From Saccoglossus kowalevskii (taxonomy: Eukaryota > Hemichordata > Enteropneusta > Harrimaniidae): a stretch of 10,011 nt of DNA. Where the stretch lies: positions 273,383 through 283,393 of the forward strand of contig NW_003116447.1 in assembly GCF_000003605.2 (NCBI RefSeq), in the 5' to 3' direction. Made by a program: the position numbers and the translations under genes. The notes beneath the pieces are model-generated. The model did no database searches, was not told the origin of the DNA, and worked only from the letters and a program-made list of their open reading frames with translations. Positions within the stretch are counted from its first letter, which is position 1; each line of letters opens with the position of its first letter. Positions 1-7,104 of this stretch are shown here, piece after piece.

Positions 1-365
1 AAAACATTAAAATTTACCAGTTTATAAAAAGCCATATCTATGTTTGTTTTAAAAATTATCTGCACTCAAATTTTTCCTTATTTGGTTGTAACCTACGTCA
101 CCAACAGTGACAATAAATTTAACTGATTGAACGCTTGCACAGCGAAAAACGATTTCTCTCATTTCGAGCTGTTCATTAAATTACTAGTATTACCTACAAG
201 CAGGAAAAAAAATATGTAATAATGAGGTTCTCACAGGAATAAAATCGTATTGACAGACATGTAATGGATGTGAATGCAATTTAATACTGCCATTATACAT
301 TGCAGTACTCTTGGCATAACCGTATATTATATGCACACATAACAATAATAATTTAAATAACTTAC
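1..365 (-). other. start of SAAL1 intron 5, no gene seen
   Basis: This is AT-rich sequence downstream of the exon 5 donor (gtaagt at 365-360). I looked on the minus strand for the peptide expected in the next SAAL1 exon and found none. No repeat with clear ends was recognised. Confidence 0.6.
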
Positions 366-445
366 ATAAATCTTTCCTTTTTACTCATATCTATCACGAT
401 ATCTTCATTGCATGCCATGTTTGCCAAAATACCAATACAGATTTC
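366..445 (-). CDS. SAAL1: SAAL1 exon 5 (residues 197-222, last exon in window)
   Basis: The acceptor is ttttacattgtag, ending at 446, and the donor is a near-consensus gtaagt at 365-360. The 80 bases encode EICIGILANMACNEDIVIDM followed by SKKERF and two bases (AT) of a split codon. The segment corresponds to vertebrate [21 protein letters not shown]; the glycine of ILGN is alanine here. The exon starts in phase 0, agreeing with exon 4, and ends in phase 2. The next exon, expected to encode the L..CL.D.D.P.LLET region, was not found in 1-359 and is presumably left of the window. Confidence 0.93.
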
Positions 446-3400
446 CTACAATGTAAAAACACTTACAAGTGATGGTGACACAGAATTGTACAGAACATAG
501 CCATCTCAATCACAGTCATGTGGACTTCACATCAACCACACAACAGCGGTACAGTTTCAGAGAAAGCTCAGGTAATAGGCATACTACATAGTATTGGTCG
601 GAACATTTAAACAGACTGATTGCACTTATTAGCTAATTAGATATACTGTAAAATTTACTAATTTAACAAGTGGAAAATGTTTGCGAATCAATGGGTAATT
701 TATGCACAGACCAATTTACAACAACAGGGTCCATAGCACCAAGTGCCAAATGATTTCCAAAACTTTTCCAGACCTTTTCCCAAACTTTCTTGCATTTTTC
801 CAACACATTTTGACCCTTAATTCAGGCCAACATCATCACCAAAGCTCATCAAAGTTCTAAGGATATGGTAGTTCCCTGGAGAAAACGGGCCTTTCTAAAA
901 TGAATTAATAACTAAGAAGAAATTTAAAGACTTCTCAAAGATTTGCTTATTTTTCCTGAAAATCAAAGACAACTCAAAGACGTTCTAGGCCTCAAAAAAT
1001 CCAAAGACTTTCAAAGGATTTTCCCAATGCTACGAACCCTGAACAATATCCTGGGTTTCAAAGATAATACAACAGTACTGCTAAATAATCCCTCAAATAA
1101 ATCAATAAATATGATCAAATCTCTAAATATACAGAACACACCTTATACTAGAATAGGGATGTCACATATGTATTACAAGCAATCCCATTGAGGTATATCA
1201 ACACAGACATCACAATTTCTTATCCACTCATTCTTATACAATAAATTATTATTCATTATTCAATATCAAAGACTGATCAAATGAGGATATTCAAAGTGAT
1301 GATGATTACAAATGAACTGAAGAAGTTAAATAAATTGCGAGGTGATCACAAAATCGCAACATACATTTTTGGAATTACAGTACTGCGAGTGATTACAATA
1401 TGCTAATGAACTGGTTTTTTGAAAATGCTAATAATCTCACTCAATTCGTTTATGCTATCAAACCTTCCACAAGTCAACCATGTTCTGTGATGCTGAAGAT
1501 TAGGAATGCATTTGATTGGCACAAGATCTTCTTCACATGTCACTGTACATACAGTAGGTACGGTATATAATTCACATACCCTCATCTTTCAAATCCGTGA
1601 CAATATTGATTACTTTAACAAACCAATTAATAGTTTTAGTTAAACAGTTGTCTAGTGAATTGAAAATGATACTCACAGTGGCTCGCGGTGCATTTGTCTT
1701 GGCAATAACACCAACTAGGATGTCTTCCGTTTTCCATTCATGGAGAAACACAGCTACATCCTACAGGCACAATGTGATTGTAAAGCTGATATTGTGATTG
1801 TTTCATTGGTTTTTCTATAAAAACTGCAAGAGGGAGCACTGCGATTCAGCAGCGCTGCCAAGTGGGAGAGATAGGGTTCTCCCTACTCGGGTGTGGAGTT
1901 TTTGATAATTCTAAGTTAAAGTGGAGCATTCTATAGTTTCCTTGGGGCCAAAATTACTATCAGACAGGTCACAGTTGAAGTCTGTGTCCACATGTGATCC
2001 CTGGTCAATCAGAATTTTACGGTTGCCAGAAGATCTGCTCCCCAGGGTAAGGGGGTGCATGGCCAGGGCATGAGGGCTGACCCTGTTACCTTGTTTAATA
2101 AAATCCCTGGTGTTTACAACTCACATAATAATGTGTAATAGATAGTCAAGGTCTACTAATACACACTGCATCTACATGTATGTACTCCAGAATTGTGGCT
2201 CATTGAAATATAATGCAACACATTCCATTGCTGAACATAATAGTTAAAAGGTGGTGGTTGCTGCACATTTCATGTAAACAAATAGATGGTTCAAACAATG
2301 AATTTTACGTGCGTTTTATACTGCACTATGGGTCCCATATCAAACACAGTGCGACCTGACGACCATAGCCCATTTTGAACAGGAATACTGTAGAATACTT
2401 TATTTTCGCTTGGAATTTATTTTCGCTATTTTCGCTGAAGGGATGTTTTCGTGAAAATAAAATCCAGCGAATATACTTTTTTTCCTATATCTCACATTAA
2501 ACTCATCAACAATCAGTGAAAATAAATTCCACACAAAACGCCCAAAAAGCCTTTTCAGCGAAAATTAATTCCAGCGAAAATAAAGTATTCCACAGTATTT
2601 CACAAATTTGAGTGTACATTATTTTGATATATTCAGCAATTATAAGTTTAATATCACTAGCATATGCCAGAAATAAATACTTTGCCAATTCATTCATTCA
2701 TTCTCGCGCATGTCTTTTTTTTTACTACACTCCAAAAATACTCTGACAAGGCCTGTATTGAGGAACTGATTTAAATATGCATGAGTATATGTCATGGAAG
2801 CAAATGACCAATCAGCACTAGATTTATAATTAGAATTAGGGTATGGATAGTGTGATTCTACAAGTAGATTGATTGGTTCCTTGGAATGAAATGTATGTGC
2901 ACTGATTGGTGCATTTGAAAGCTACTGAATATCAAAATGTAGGTGTATTTTTCCAGGTACAGCTTTCTTGTGGTACATGTACATATGTATTCCCCAGGTG
3001 CTGCAAACAAGCCAGGGTTAGCTCACTTAAATATCCCACAATGGAAAGCTTCAACTGATTTCCCATAATTCCCTTCTTTACCAGATTCACTGTTTTTCAT
3101 TTGACAACATTTCCCACAATGCACTGGTTCATCTGACGTACCTACATGTACCTGTCAATTTCCACAATTCAAACCTTTAGTTGATTTATACACATACATT
3201 CAAATTCCCATAATTCAAAGCTTTACCTGATTCATGGACATATCCCATAATTTACAAAGTTCGTTCTCAATTTCTTCATCAATATCGATGGGGCTTGTAC
3301 TTGAACTTGGTAGAGCAGCTGGACAAGGACTGGCAGTAGAGCTTTCAACACTGGAAGGGGTCAATGTTGGACTGGCATGACATCCTGAGGTGCTGGTAGA

Positions 3401-5846
3401 AGTCACAGTATCCACAACACTACACGTCTTTTCCACTTTTGTATCACAATCTTTTTTATCCTGCACATCTTCCTTTGATTCATTGCATTTATCGTCCTCC
3501 TTAACTCCAAGTACTTCTTCTTTATCAACTTCCTATTTTTTTTAAAAATACATTCGGATGAGTAAAATCAAAGCTTGTAACACAGTGGTTGCTGAGGCGA
3601 AAAAAGAAAAGAAATTAGTTTCTTTTTTTGTTATTTATTTTACTCCTACATGTAAGACACATACTAGTACATTACTGTGTTTCATAAGAACAAATTGTTT
3701 TTTTCAAAATAAGTGACAAACATGATCATCCCACACTTTTTTGGTGGTTCGCACACTGACCAGAAACATAACATATTTTTTAAGACCTAATGATCATACA
3801 AAATGAAATGTAAAGATTAGGCCAGACTTTTATTATCCCTTGTTTCGCGAACCCGCCGAATGAACAGGAGCCAAAAATGAAATAAAAATTAAATTTTATT
3901 TCAGCGTAATTTCTCGCACCCGCCGAATTGTAAGTGCAAAAAATTACTGAAAAAAATTATTTTTATCTTCATTTTTTTTCCGACCGCCGCATAACAAATC
4001 CAAGTTGCATTTTCGTGGGAGTACCATGATCAAAGTACCGAAGTCTACCGCAGATGAGAAACAAGATTATACATGGAATAAAATTTTATTTCATTTCTTC
4101 TCTCTGATCAATGATCTCACTTACAATTCTTGGAGAATCACACAAATCTAATGGAATAAAAGAATTAATTTTATTTTTTTCCGCCCCCCATCAAAAAATT
4201 TGCATTATACAAACTTGAGAAGCAAGGAATAAAAAAAGTATGGCCTTACATGCCAATGACAACCTTGTCTGCATTCTGGACACATTGAATTTGCCAATAA
4301 CACAATAATTGAAGGTAAAACAATGAACTTACAGCCTACGTGGTATTTCCTTCATTTCAGGCATAATCATACATGTATACACACCAAGTTTAAGTTTGCC
4401 CAAAGCAGATCACACAAGTTTACTAACTAGTGTTTATATTGCCGTACCTTGATTAGTTTCATTAGCGTTGTAAAAACCCAGTGTTTACTGAAGACAGTAC
4501 CACCAATACATATCTCAGCATTCAACTCATCATCATCGGCCTCTTGTGACTTAGATGTCGGAGGTGGTGATGGATTACGATCTACTATAGGTGATGAATA
4601 CAGCCCCGTAGGATAGGACAAATTACTGTCACCTGAAAGGAATAATTATACAATACCAAAGCAATCCAAATATGGAACAAGTTTATCCAAATATGGTCAG
4701 ACAGGCCAGTAATGTAGAATATGATTTGCACAGGTGTGCATCAGTGTTGTGGAAGAAGGGCCAATATGAGATTCTGTATTTTTTCTATTATGTAGCTCAT
4801 GCACTCGCATATTTGCCAGAGGAGTGGCTATGTTCAAAATAAGTAATATTTTAATAATCACATTCAATATTATGCTATTTTTGATTTACGTCTCATTAAT
4901 TAAAGATGTGCTTCTAATCAAGCAAATAGAGTACTCAATAAAGGATAATTATAGATGTGTGTCAACAAATTCCATTCATATTGTACATCCACAGTTGAGA
5001 CAAACTGATCAAAAATAATAACTGACAGAAGTGGGCACAATATTGATGTCTAGTATTCGCAAACCATGACAACAAATTGTTTTTTACTATGAAATTATGG
5101 ATATAGAACACAGGTGGAATGTTTTGTGACATAGTTTGTTATCAATAGAAAATTGAATAAAGTATTATGTCAGCAACAGTGAAAAAAGAAAATTGGCGGA
5201 ATGTTTTTTTTTTTTTTTTTCATGGCCAATTTGCCAAAGGTCACACTATGGGAAATTTCTGTAGGTTTTTAATTTATAATGCCATCGAAACGTTTCATAA
5301 TTCTATTTTATTGTTATTATTTATAGCCGTCTTCCAGTATATGTATATTTTTTGTTTTGTTTATTGATAGATTTTAAAGCCATACTGTACATATGTCTAC
5401 GTGTGAGATGAATGAACTCACACAATTTAATTAATTTAACTTTACTACATCATTTAGAGATTCAAAAAATTGTATTTGTATTAATTTTGGGGATACCTTA
5501 AATATAGTATTATTTAGTTGAACTTTAATATAACTCATTCTTCACCATCTTAAGGGTAGGCATACTTCGGGGGCTGGGGAACCCCTGGGTTTTGGGAGCT
5601 GTCGTTTTCATAAATCAAATGCACTAACATCACAGAAATGTATACACCGGTATGGTTGTAAGACCGCACAATCGATTTCGGGCGCTGCTGTAGACACAAG
5701 GTAATTAGGCCAGGGCGTCTCGACTGCATCAAAGTGCTGAAGAAGAGTGTACTTGATGAACTAGTTCGATAATACTCATATTATCACACAGCACACCCAC
5801 AGAAACACTCACTGTGAAAGGATCAAACATTACCTTCTTCTGACAT
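366..5846 (-). CDS. SAAL1: SAAL1 (serum amyloid A-like 1), 5' part of a spliced gene, five exons
   Basis: Five exons on the minus strand (5846-5834, 4632-4448, 3532-3227, 1760-1677, 445-366) join in frame into 222 codons plus two bases. Recognition is by recalled similarity to the vertebrate protein. Residues 22-29 read DRNPSPPP, 47-56 IGGTVFSKHW, about 157-167 ENELCKLWDMS, 169-177 DVAVFLHEW and 197-208 EICIGILANMAC, in the same order as human SAAL1. All introns have GT-AG ends, with junction phases 1, 0, 0, 0 and 2. SAAL1 is a helical-repeat (ARM-like) protein. In mammals it is also called SPACIA1 and is linked to proliferation of synovial fibroblasts; a molecular mechanism is not firmly established. 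Roughly the N-terminal quarter of the vertebrate protein is covered, so the remaining exons must lie left of position 1. The chief oddity is the long low-complexity insertion in exon 3. No stop or frameshift breaks the model, so it looks like a live gene. Confidence 0.92.
446..1676 (-). other. SAAL1 intron 4
   Basis: A 1,231-base intron between exons 4 and 5, from donor gtgagt (1676-1671) to acceptor tag (448-446). It contains the inverted-repeat element at 725-1041. The remainder is AT-rich. The stretch 1403-1585 is open on the minus strand, but its peptide does not resemble SAAL1 and it is not needed to join exons 4 and 5 in phase. Confidence 0.75.
725..1041. mobile_element. degenerate non-autonomous DNA transposon, hAT-like termini
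   Basis: The left end reads CAGGGTCCATAGCA (725-738). The right end, read on the other strand from 1041, is CAGGGTTCGTAGCA, giving an inverted repeat of 12 matches in 14. The interior is rich in short variants of TTTCCAGACTTTTCC on the left and CAAAGACTTTCAAAGG on the right, so the two arms are loosely complementary. Flanks of 8 bases (TACAACAA and AACAATAT) match at five positions, which is too few to prove a target duplication. The CAGGG terminus and a possible 8-bp duplication suggest a hAT MITE, but the superfamily is only a guess. No transposase is encoded. Confidence 0.5.
1677..1760 (-). CDS. SAAL1: SAAL1 exon 4 (residues 169-196)
   Basis: This exon of 84 bases (28 codons, phase 0 at both ends) lies between the acceptor gcctgtag (ending at 1761) and the donor gtgagt (1676-1671). 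The peptide DVAVFLHEWKTEDILVGVIA continues with KTNAPRAT. It aligns without gaps to the human DVALFLQEF...APDI...GVLAKSKCPR segment, which directly follows the WDMSM motif of exon 3. The exon is too short to stand out by length. It was found by looking for the peptide expected between exons 3 and 5. This is the first part of the helical-repeat body. Confidence 0.92.
1761..3226 (-). other. SAAL1 intron 3
   Basis: A 1,466-base intron, donor gtaaag at 3226-3221 and acceptor tag at 1763-1761. It contains the foldback element at 2384-2599 and most of the degenerate tandem repeat starting at 3034. The segment 1800-2380 is slightly more GC-rich than its surroundings. I see no exon, RNA gene or element ends there. 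Confidence 0.75.
2384..2599. mobile_element. foldback inverted-repeat element (MITE-like), about 216 bp
   Basis: The left arm starts AATACTGTAGAATACTTTAT (2384) and continues TTTCGCTTGGAATTTATTTTCGC. The right arm, read from 2599 on the other strand, starts AATACTGTGGAATACTTTAT and continues TTTCGCTGGAATTAATTTTCGCTG. The arms agree over about 40 bases with few changes and an indel. The core repeats the words TTTTCGCTG and GGAATTTATTTTCGC in both orientations, so the element could fold into one long hairpin. No flanking duplication is convincing, so the superfamily stays open. It has no coding capacity and lies within SAAL1 intron 3. Confidence 0.72.
3034..3265. repeat. degenerate tandem repeat overlapping the end of SAAL1 exon 3
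   Basis: The word TCCCAYAAT or a one-base variant begins at 3034, 3061, 3112, 3161, 3206 and 3242. It is often followed by a version of TCAAAGCTTTACCTGATT. Spacings of 27 to 51 bases make it irregular. On the minus strand the unit reads GAATCAGGTAAAGCTTTGAATTATGGGA. One copy is the real exon 3 donor (CAG|gtaaag at 3227/3226), and the copy at 3242-3250 is coding, encoding LWDM of the conserved WDMSM motif. A second donor-like copy, GAATCTGGTAAAG, lies at about 3089-3077 inside the intron. Confidence 0.5.
3227..3532 (-). CDS. SAAL1: SAAL1 exon 3 (residues 67-168), with Ser/Thr-rich insertion
   Basis: The 306 bases (102 codons, phase 0 at both ends) begin after a TAG acceptor at 3535-3533 and end CAG|gtaaag at 3227/3226. 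The first third is charged (EVDKEEVLGVKEDDK and following). A Ser/Thr/Pro stretch comes next (TSTSTSGCHASPTLTPSS onward), then SPIDIDEEIENELCKLWDMSMNQ. The last part matches the vertebrate EMENEICRVWDMSM motif; the Ser/Thr/Pro stretch is far longer than the short acidic linker there and looks disordered. The acceptor is the weakest in the gene: its upstream tract is a T run followed by eight A. The exact 5' boundary, or an additional small exon in intron 2, is therefore less certain than the 3' part. Reading past the donor meets a stop after three codons. Confidence 0.87.
3533..4447 (-). other. SAAL1 intron 2
   Basis: A 915-base intron with donor gtacgg (4447-4442) and acceptor tag (3535-3533). 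It is AT-rich with long T runs and contains the periodic CCGCCGAA repeat at about 3830-4010. No further exon was recognised. Because exons 2 and 3 join in phase 0, none is required, but a small phase-0 exon cannot be excluded. Confidence 0.7.
3830..4010. repeat. periodic repeat, unit about 66 bp, marked by CCCGCCGAA
   Basis: CCCGCCGAA occurs at 3852-3860 and 3919-3927, and a variant ACCGCCGCA at 3983-3991, giving spacings of 67 and 64 bases. Each is preceded by a T-rich stretch ending in a TTTCGCGA- or TTCTCGCA-like word, and the first two are followed by A-rich sequence. A weaker fourth relative, TTTTTTTCCGCCCCCCATC, is near 4173-4191. CG-containing cores embedded in AT-rich DNA stand out from the rest of the intron. 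It may be a tandem array or part of a transposon with subterminal repeats; no ends were identified. Confidence 0.4.
4448..4632 (-). CDS. SAAL1: SAAL1 exon 2 (residues 5-66)
   Basis: The acceptor is cctttcag at 4640-4633 and the donor is AAG|gtacgg with the intron starting at 4447. The 185 bases complete the split glycine and end on a full lysine codon (phase 0). The peptide has a proline/serine-rich start with DRNPSPPP (22-29), an acidic linker (35-44, EADDDELNAE) and the conserved block IGGTVFSKHWVFTTLMKLIK (47-66). The last block corresponds to the vertebrate IGSTVYSKHW region followed by a hydrophobic helix. Reading past the donor meets a stop after five more codons, which supports the exon end. 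Confidence 0.93.
4633..5833 (-). other. SAAL1 intron 1
   Basis: A 1,201-base intron, donor gtaatg (5833-5828), acceptor cctttcag (4640-4633). It includes a 17-base T run (5204-5220) and a GC-rich patch at 5550-5735 (with GGGGGCTGGGGAACCCCTGG near 5570-5589). The patch is open on the minus strand but matches nothing I know and is not needed to join exons 1 and 2. It could be a repeat remnant. The rest is AT-rich with nothing recognised. Confidence 0.7.
5834..5846 (-). CDS. SAAL1: SAAL1 exon 1 (coding part, start codon)
   Basis: Thirteen coding bases, ATGTCAGAAGAAG, are followed by the donor gtaatg at 5833-5828. They encode M-S-E-E plus the first base of a glycine codon that is completed by GT at the start of exon 2. 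The phase match (one base plus two bases) and the absence of any ATG in the open part of exon 2 decide this start. In this frame a TGA at 5867-5865 precedes the ATG with no other ATG between, so the protein cannot begin further upstream. Human SAAL1 begins close to its DRNPSPPP motif, so this version carries about 21 extra residues. The exon continues as 5' untranslated sequence towards higher coordinates. Confidence 0.82.
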
Positions 5847-5990
5847 TCCGCTGTTTCTTCTGCATCAATTTACTTTATATTTGCGAACAAAACAATACTG
5901 AACCCGACACTGATCAAATGCCATGTGTTCGTACATCAGCAACAAAGTCGGTCGCCATTTTGTGAAAACATCAACAGCAAACTTTTACCG
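5847..5990 (-). promoter_or_regulatory. SAAL1 core promoter and 5' UTR with YY1-type motif and upstream ATGs
   Basis: On the minus strand the sequence CAAAATGGCGACC at about 5963-5951 matches the YY1 consensus AANATGGCGNC. YY1 sites of this type commonly lie just downstream of start sites of TATA-less genes, in this sense orientation. That would place transcription initiation near 5965-5990 (inference). Several ATGs then precede the coding start: one within the YY1 motif (5958, 14 codons then TGA), one at 5936 (23 codons then TGA at 5867-5865) and one at 5865. A TATAAA at 5879-5874 is too close to the start codon to be a likely TATA box. Confidence 0.5.
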
Positions 5991-6166
5991 TGAGGGCGCA
6001 CTGTACTGAGCTGTTCGTTCGTGTGCTCCTGTGCATTTCTCCATTCTGTCTCGCTAATTAGGGTGTATCAGCAAATTAATTACCAAGTACAGTATGAACA
6101 TCATATAAAATAACATGAATAGTTATTTGAAAACTCATCTTGATAAAAACAGTATTGAATGATTTA
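5991..6166. other. sequence upstream of SAAL1, no gene seen
   Basis: This is flanking sequence between the presumed SAAL1 start site and the GC-rich-ended element at 6167. It is moderately GC-rich near 6000-6060 and AT-rich after. It may hold promoter-proximal elements, but no specific site was recognised. Confidence 0.4.
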
Positions 6167-6506
6167 TCCCCGGGGGAGGGGCTACTTGCCCGACTGGGGT
6201 GTCATTTCACGTTATTTTGTTTAGAAATGGGTGGTCATTTATCAATGGTTTGGTTTAGAAGTGTGTAGCATTTATTTACTTTTTCACAGGTTCTTATATT
6301 TATAGCCAAATACCGGCAAAGGCTGAATAAACTGGTTGCGAAAGTTGTGAGCTGGGCGGGTTTTTTTTTCACTGAAAACACTTGTGTTTAGAAGTGGGTA
6401 TATAAATAGAAAAAAAATGGTTTAGAAGTGAGTATGGTTTACGAGAGGCGGGCTTCACACCCTTACCCACTTAATGTGGAAGTAGCCCCCCCCCCCCGGG
6501 GGGGGA
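6167..6506. mobile_element. non-autonomous inverted-repeat element with GGGGCTACTT termini, about 340 bp
   Basis: The left end reads TCCCCGGGGGAGGGGCTACTT from 6167 with one base more than a self-complementary core. The right end, read on the other strand from 6506, is TCCCCCCCCGG, a G run, then GGGGCTACTT. Both arms continue into related sequence containing GGGTGT and a following TCA- or TGA-rich part. Inside are four copies of GTTTAGAARTG at 6219, 6253, 6386 and 6420, which look like subterminal motifs. The run of 12 C and 8 G at 6486-6505 forms the right terminus. No clear target duplication was found and there is no coding sequence. The superfamily is unknown. Confidence 0.62.
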
Positions 6507-6959
6507 ATATCATGAAACAAAAAACGTTATTTTGGCGGGAAACATCATAGCAATATTGTTTTGTCGAATGAATAATGCTACCTGCGTGAGACATTTCTGA
6601 AAATTTCCCAAAAAAATCATTCATTGTTGCCTTTATTAAGATGGAATATCAAACATTTGTCCTAACATAGACATATTTCCCTATCAATAATAATATAATC
6701 TCTATCCAGTCTGAACTTCGTCCAGGACGGAAGCTTACTAGTATATGTTAGATCTTCCTTTCGTCCAACCATCATTACTCAGACCTGCATGTAAATATAT
6801 CAACATCTGTCCCGGGTTTTACAGTCTTGTTAGGGATGGTTGGCCAGCGGACATTTTAGCAAAACTCGAATTGTGTGTTCAATGGTTTATCGTTTTGCAC
6901 ACAAATGATGACTGCGTCCAGAAAACGGTTTACTTGCGCTGGTGCTAGTTTGTTCCGAC
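6507..6959. other. non-genic stretch, nothing firmly recognised
   Basis: A plus-strand open stretch at 6745-6948 encodes a peptide with no family resemblance. On the minus strand, ATGTCCGCTGGCCAACCATC at about 6856-6837 begins a short open frame that stops after 11 codons. Neither has enough support to be called a gene. The last part, from about 6740, is less AT-rich than its surroundings and could be an old element or a first exon of an unseen gene. Confidence 0.4.
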
Positions 6960-6983
6960 CATGGAAGGTACTAACCTTCCATG
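6960..6983. repeat. perfect 10-bp inverted repeat (hairpin)
   Basis: CATGGAAGGT at 6960-6969 and ACCTTCCATG at 6974-6983 are perfect reverse complements around a four-base ACTA loop. It is bracketed by GTTCCGACC (6952-6960, sharing one base) and GTCCCTACT (6983-6991), which resemble each other and the 9-bp flank right of copy A. It may be the trace of an earlier insertion at the same spot. Confidence 0.6.
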
Positions 6984-6991
6984 TCCCTACT

Positions 6992-7104
6992 TAGCCTGAC
7001 ATGTAGGCGTGAGTAGGCCCTCGCCGGCTGAACGGCATTAGACCTCACGTGTGTTGGGTTTGGAGCACCGCGGAGGGCGCAACTCACGCGACCTCGTCAG
7101 GCTA
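6992..7104 (+). mobile_element. short MULE-like MITE, copy A (113 bp), degenerate 9-bp target duplication
   Basis: It begins TAGCCTGACATG and ends CTCGTCAGGCTA, so the outermost 9 bases are a perfect inverted repeat. The imperfect arms extend to about 36 bases, sharing GCGTGAGT and CCCTC words. It aligns nearly end to end with copy B in the opposite orientation. Flanks are GTCCCTACT (6983-6991) and GTTCCGACT (7105-7113), matching at 7 of 9 positions. A 9-bp duplication is typical of Mutator-like elements, hence the class assignment. It is non-coding and GC-rich against an AT-rich background, and its duplication has decayed more than that of copy B. Confidence 0.8.

Noticed and set aside
943-1191. 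Plus-strand open frame of 82 codons
   Set aside because: It overlaps the right arm of the CAGGG-ended repeat, starts with a non-ATG codon, and has a lysine/asparagine-rich AT-driven composition with no domain.
1403-1585. Minus-strand open frame within SAAL1 intron 4
   Set aside because: It has the same orientation as SAAL1, but the peptide matches no SAAL1 segment. Exons 4 and 5 already join in phase with the expected peptide continuity.
1597-1797. Plus-strand open frame
   Set aside because: It is antisense to SAAL1 exon 4 and its flanking intron; the conserved peptide is on the minus strand.
2506-2697. Minus-strand open frame
   Set aside because: It falls largely inside the 2384-2599 foldback element, with no homology.
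4824-5367. Two plus-strand open frames of 64 and 66 codons
   Set aside because: They lie in AT-rich SAAL1 intron 1 on the opposite strand. The peptides are hydrophobic and low-complexity, and one crosses a 17-base T run.
5550-5732. Minus-strand open frame in a GC-rich patch, possible alternative SAAL1 exon
   Set aside because: The peptide is unrelated to SAAL1 and no ATG-plus-donor combination is needed there. The 13-base exon at 5846-5834 explains the phase and start.
5874-5879. TATAAA on the minus strand as the SAAL1 TATA box
   Set aside because: Initiation about 30 bases downstream would fall almost on the start codon; the YY1-type motif is a better promoter landmark.
6745-6948. Plus-strand open frame, and an antisense ATGTCCGCTGGCC start read as a divergent first exon
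   Set aside because: Neither peptide is recognisable, the antisense frame stops after 11 codons, and the only donor-like GT is weak.
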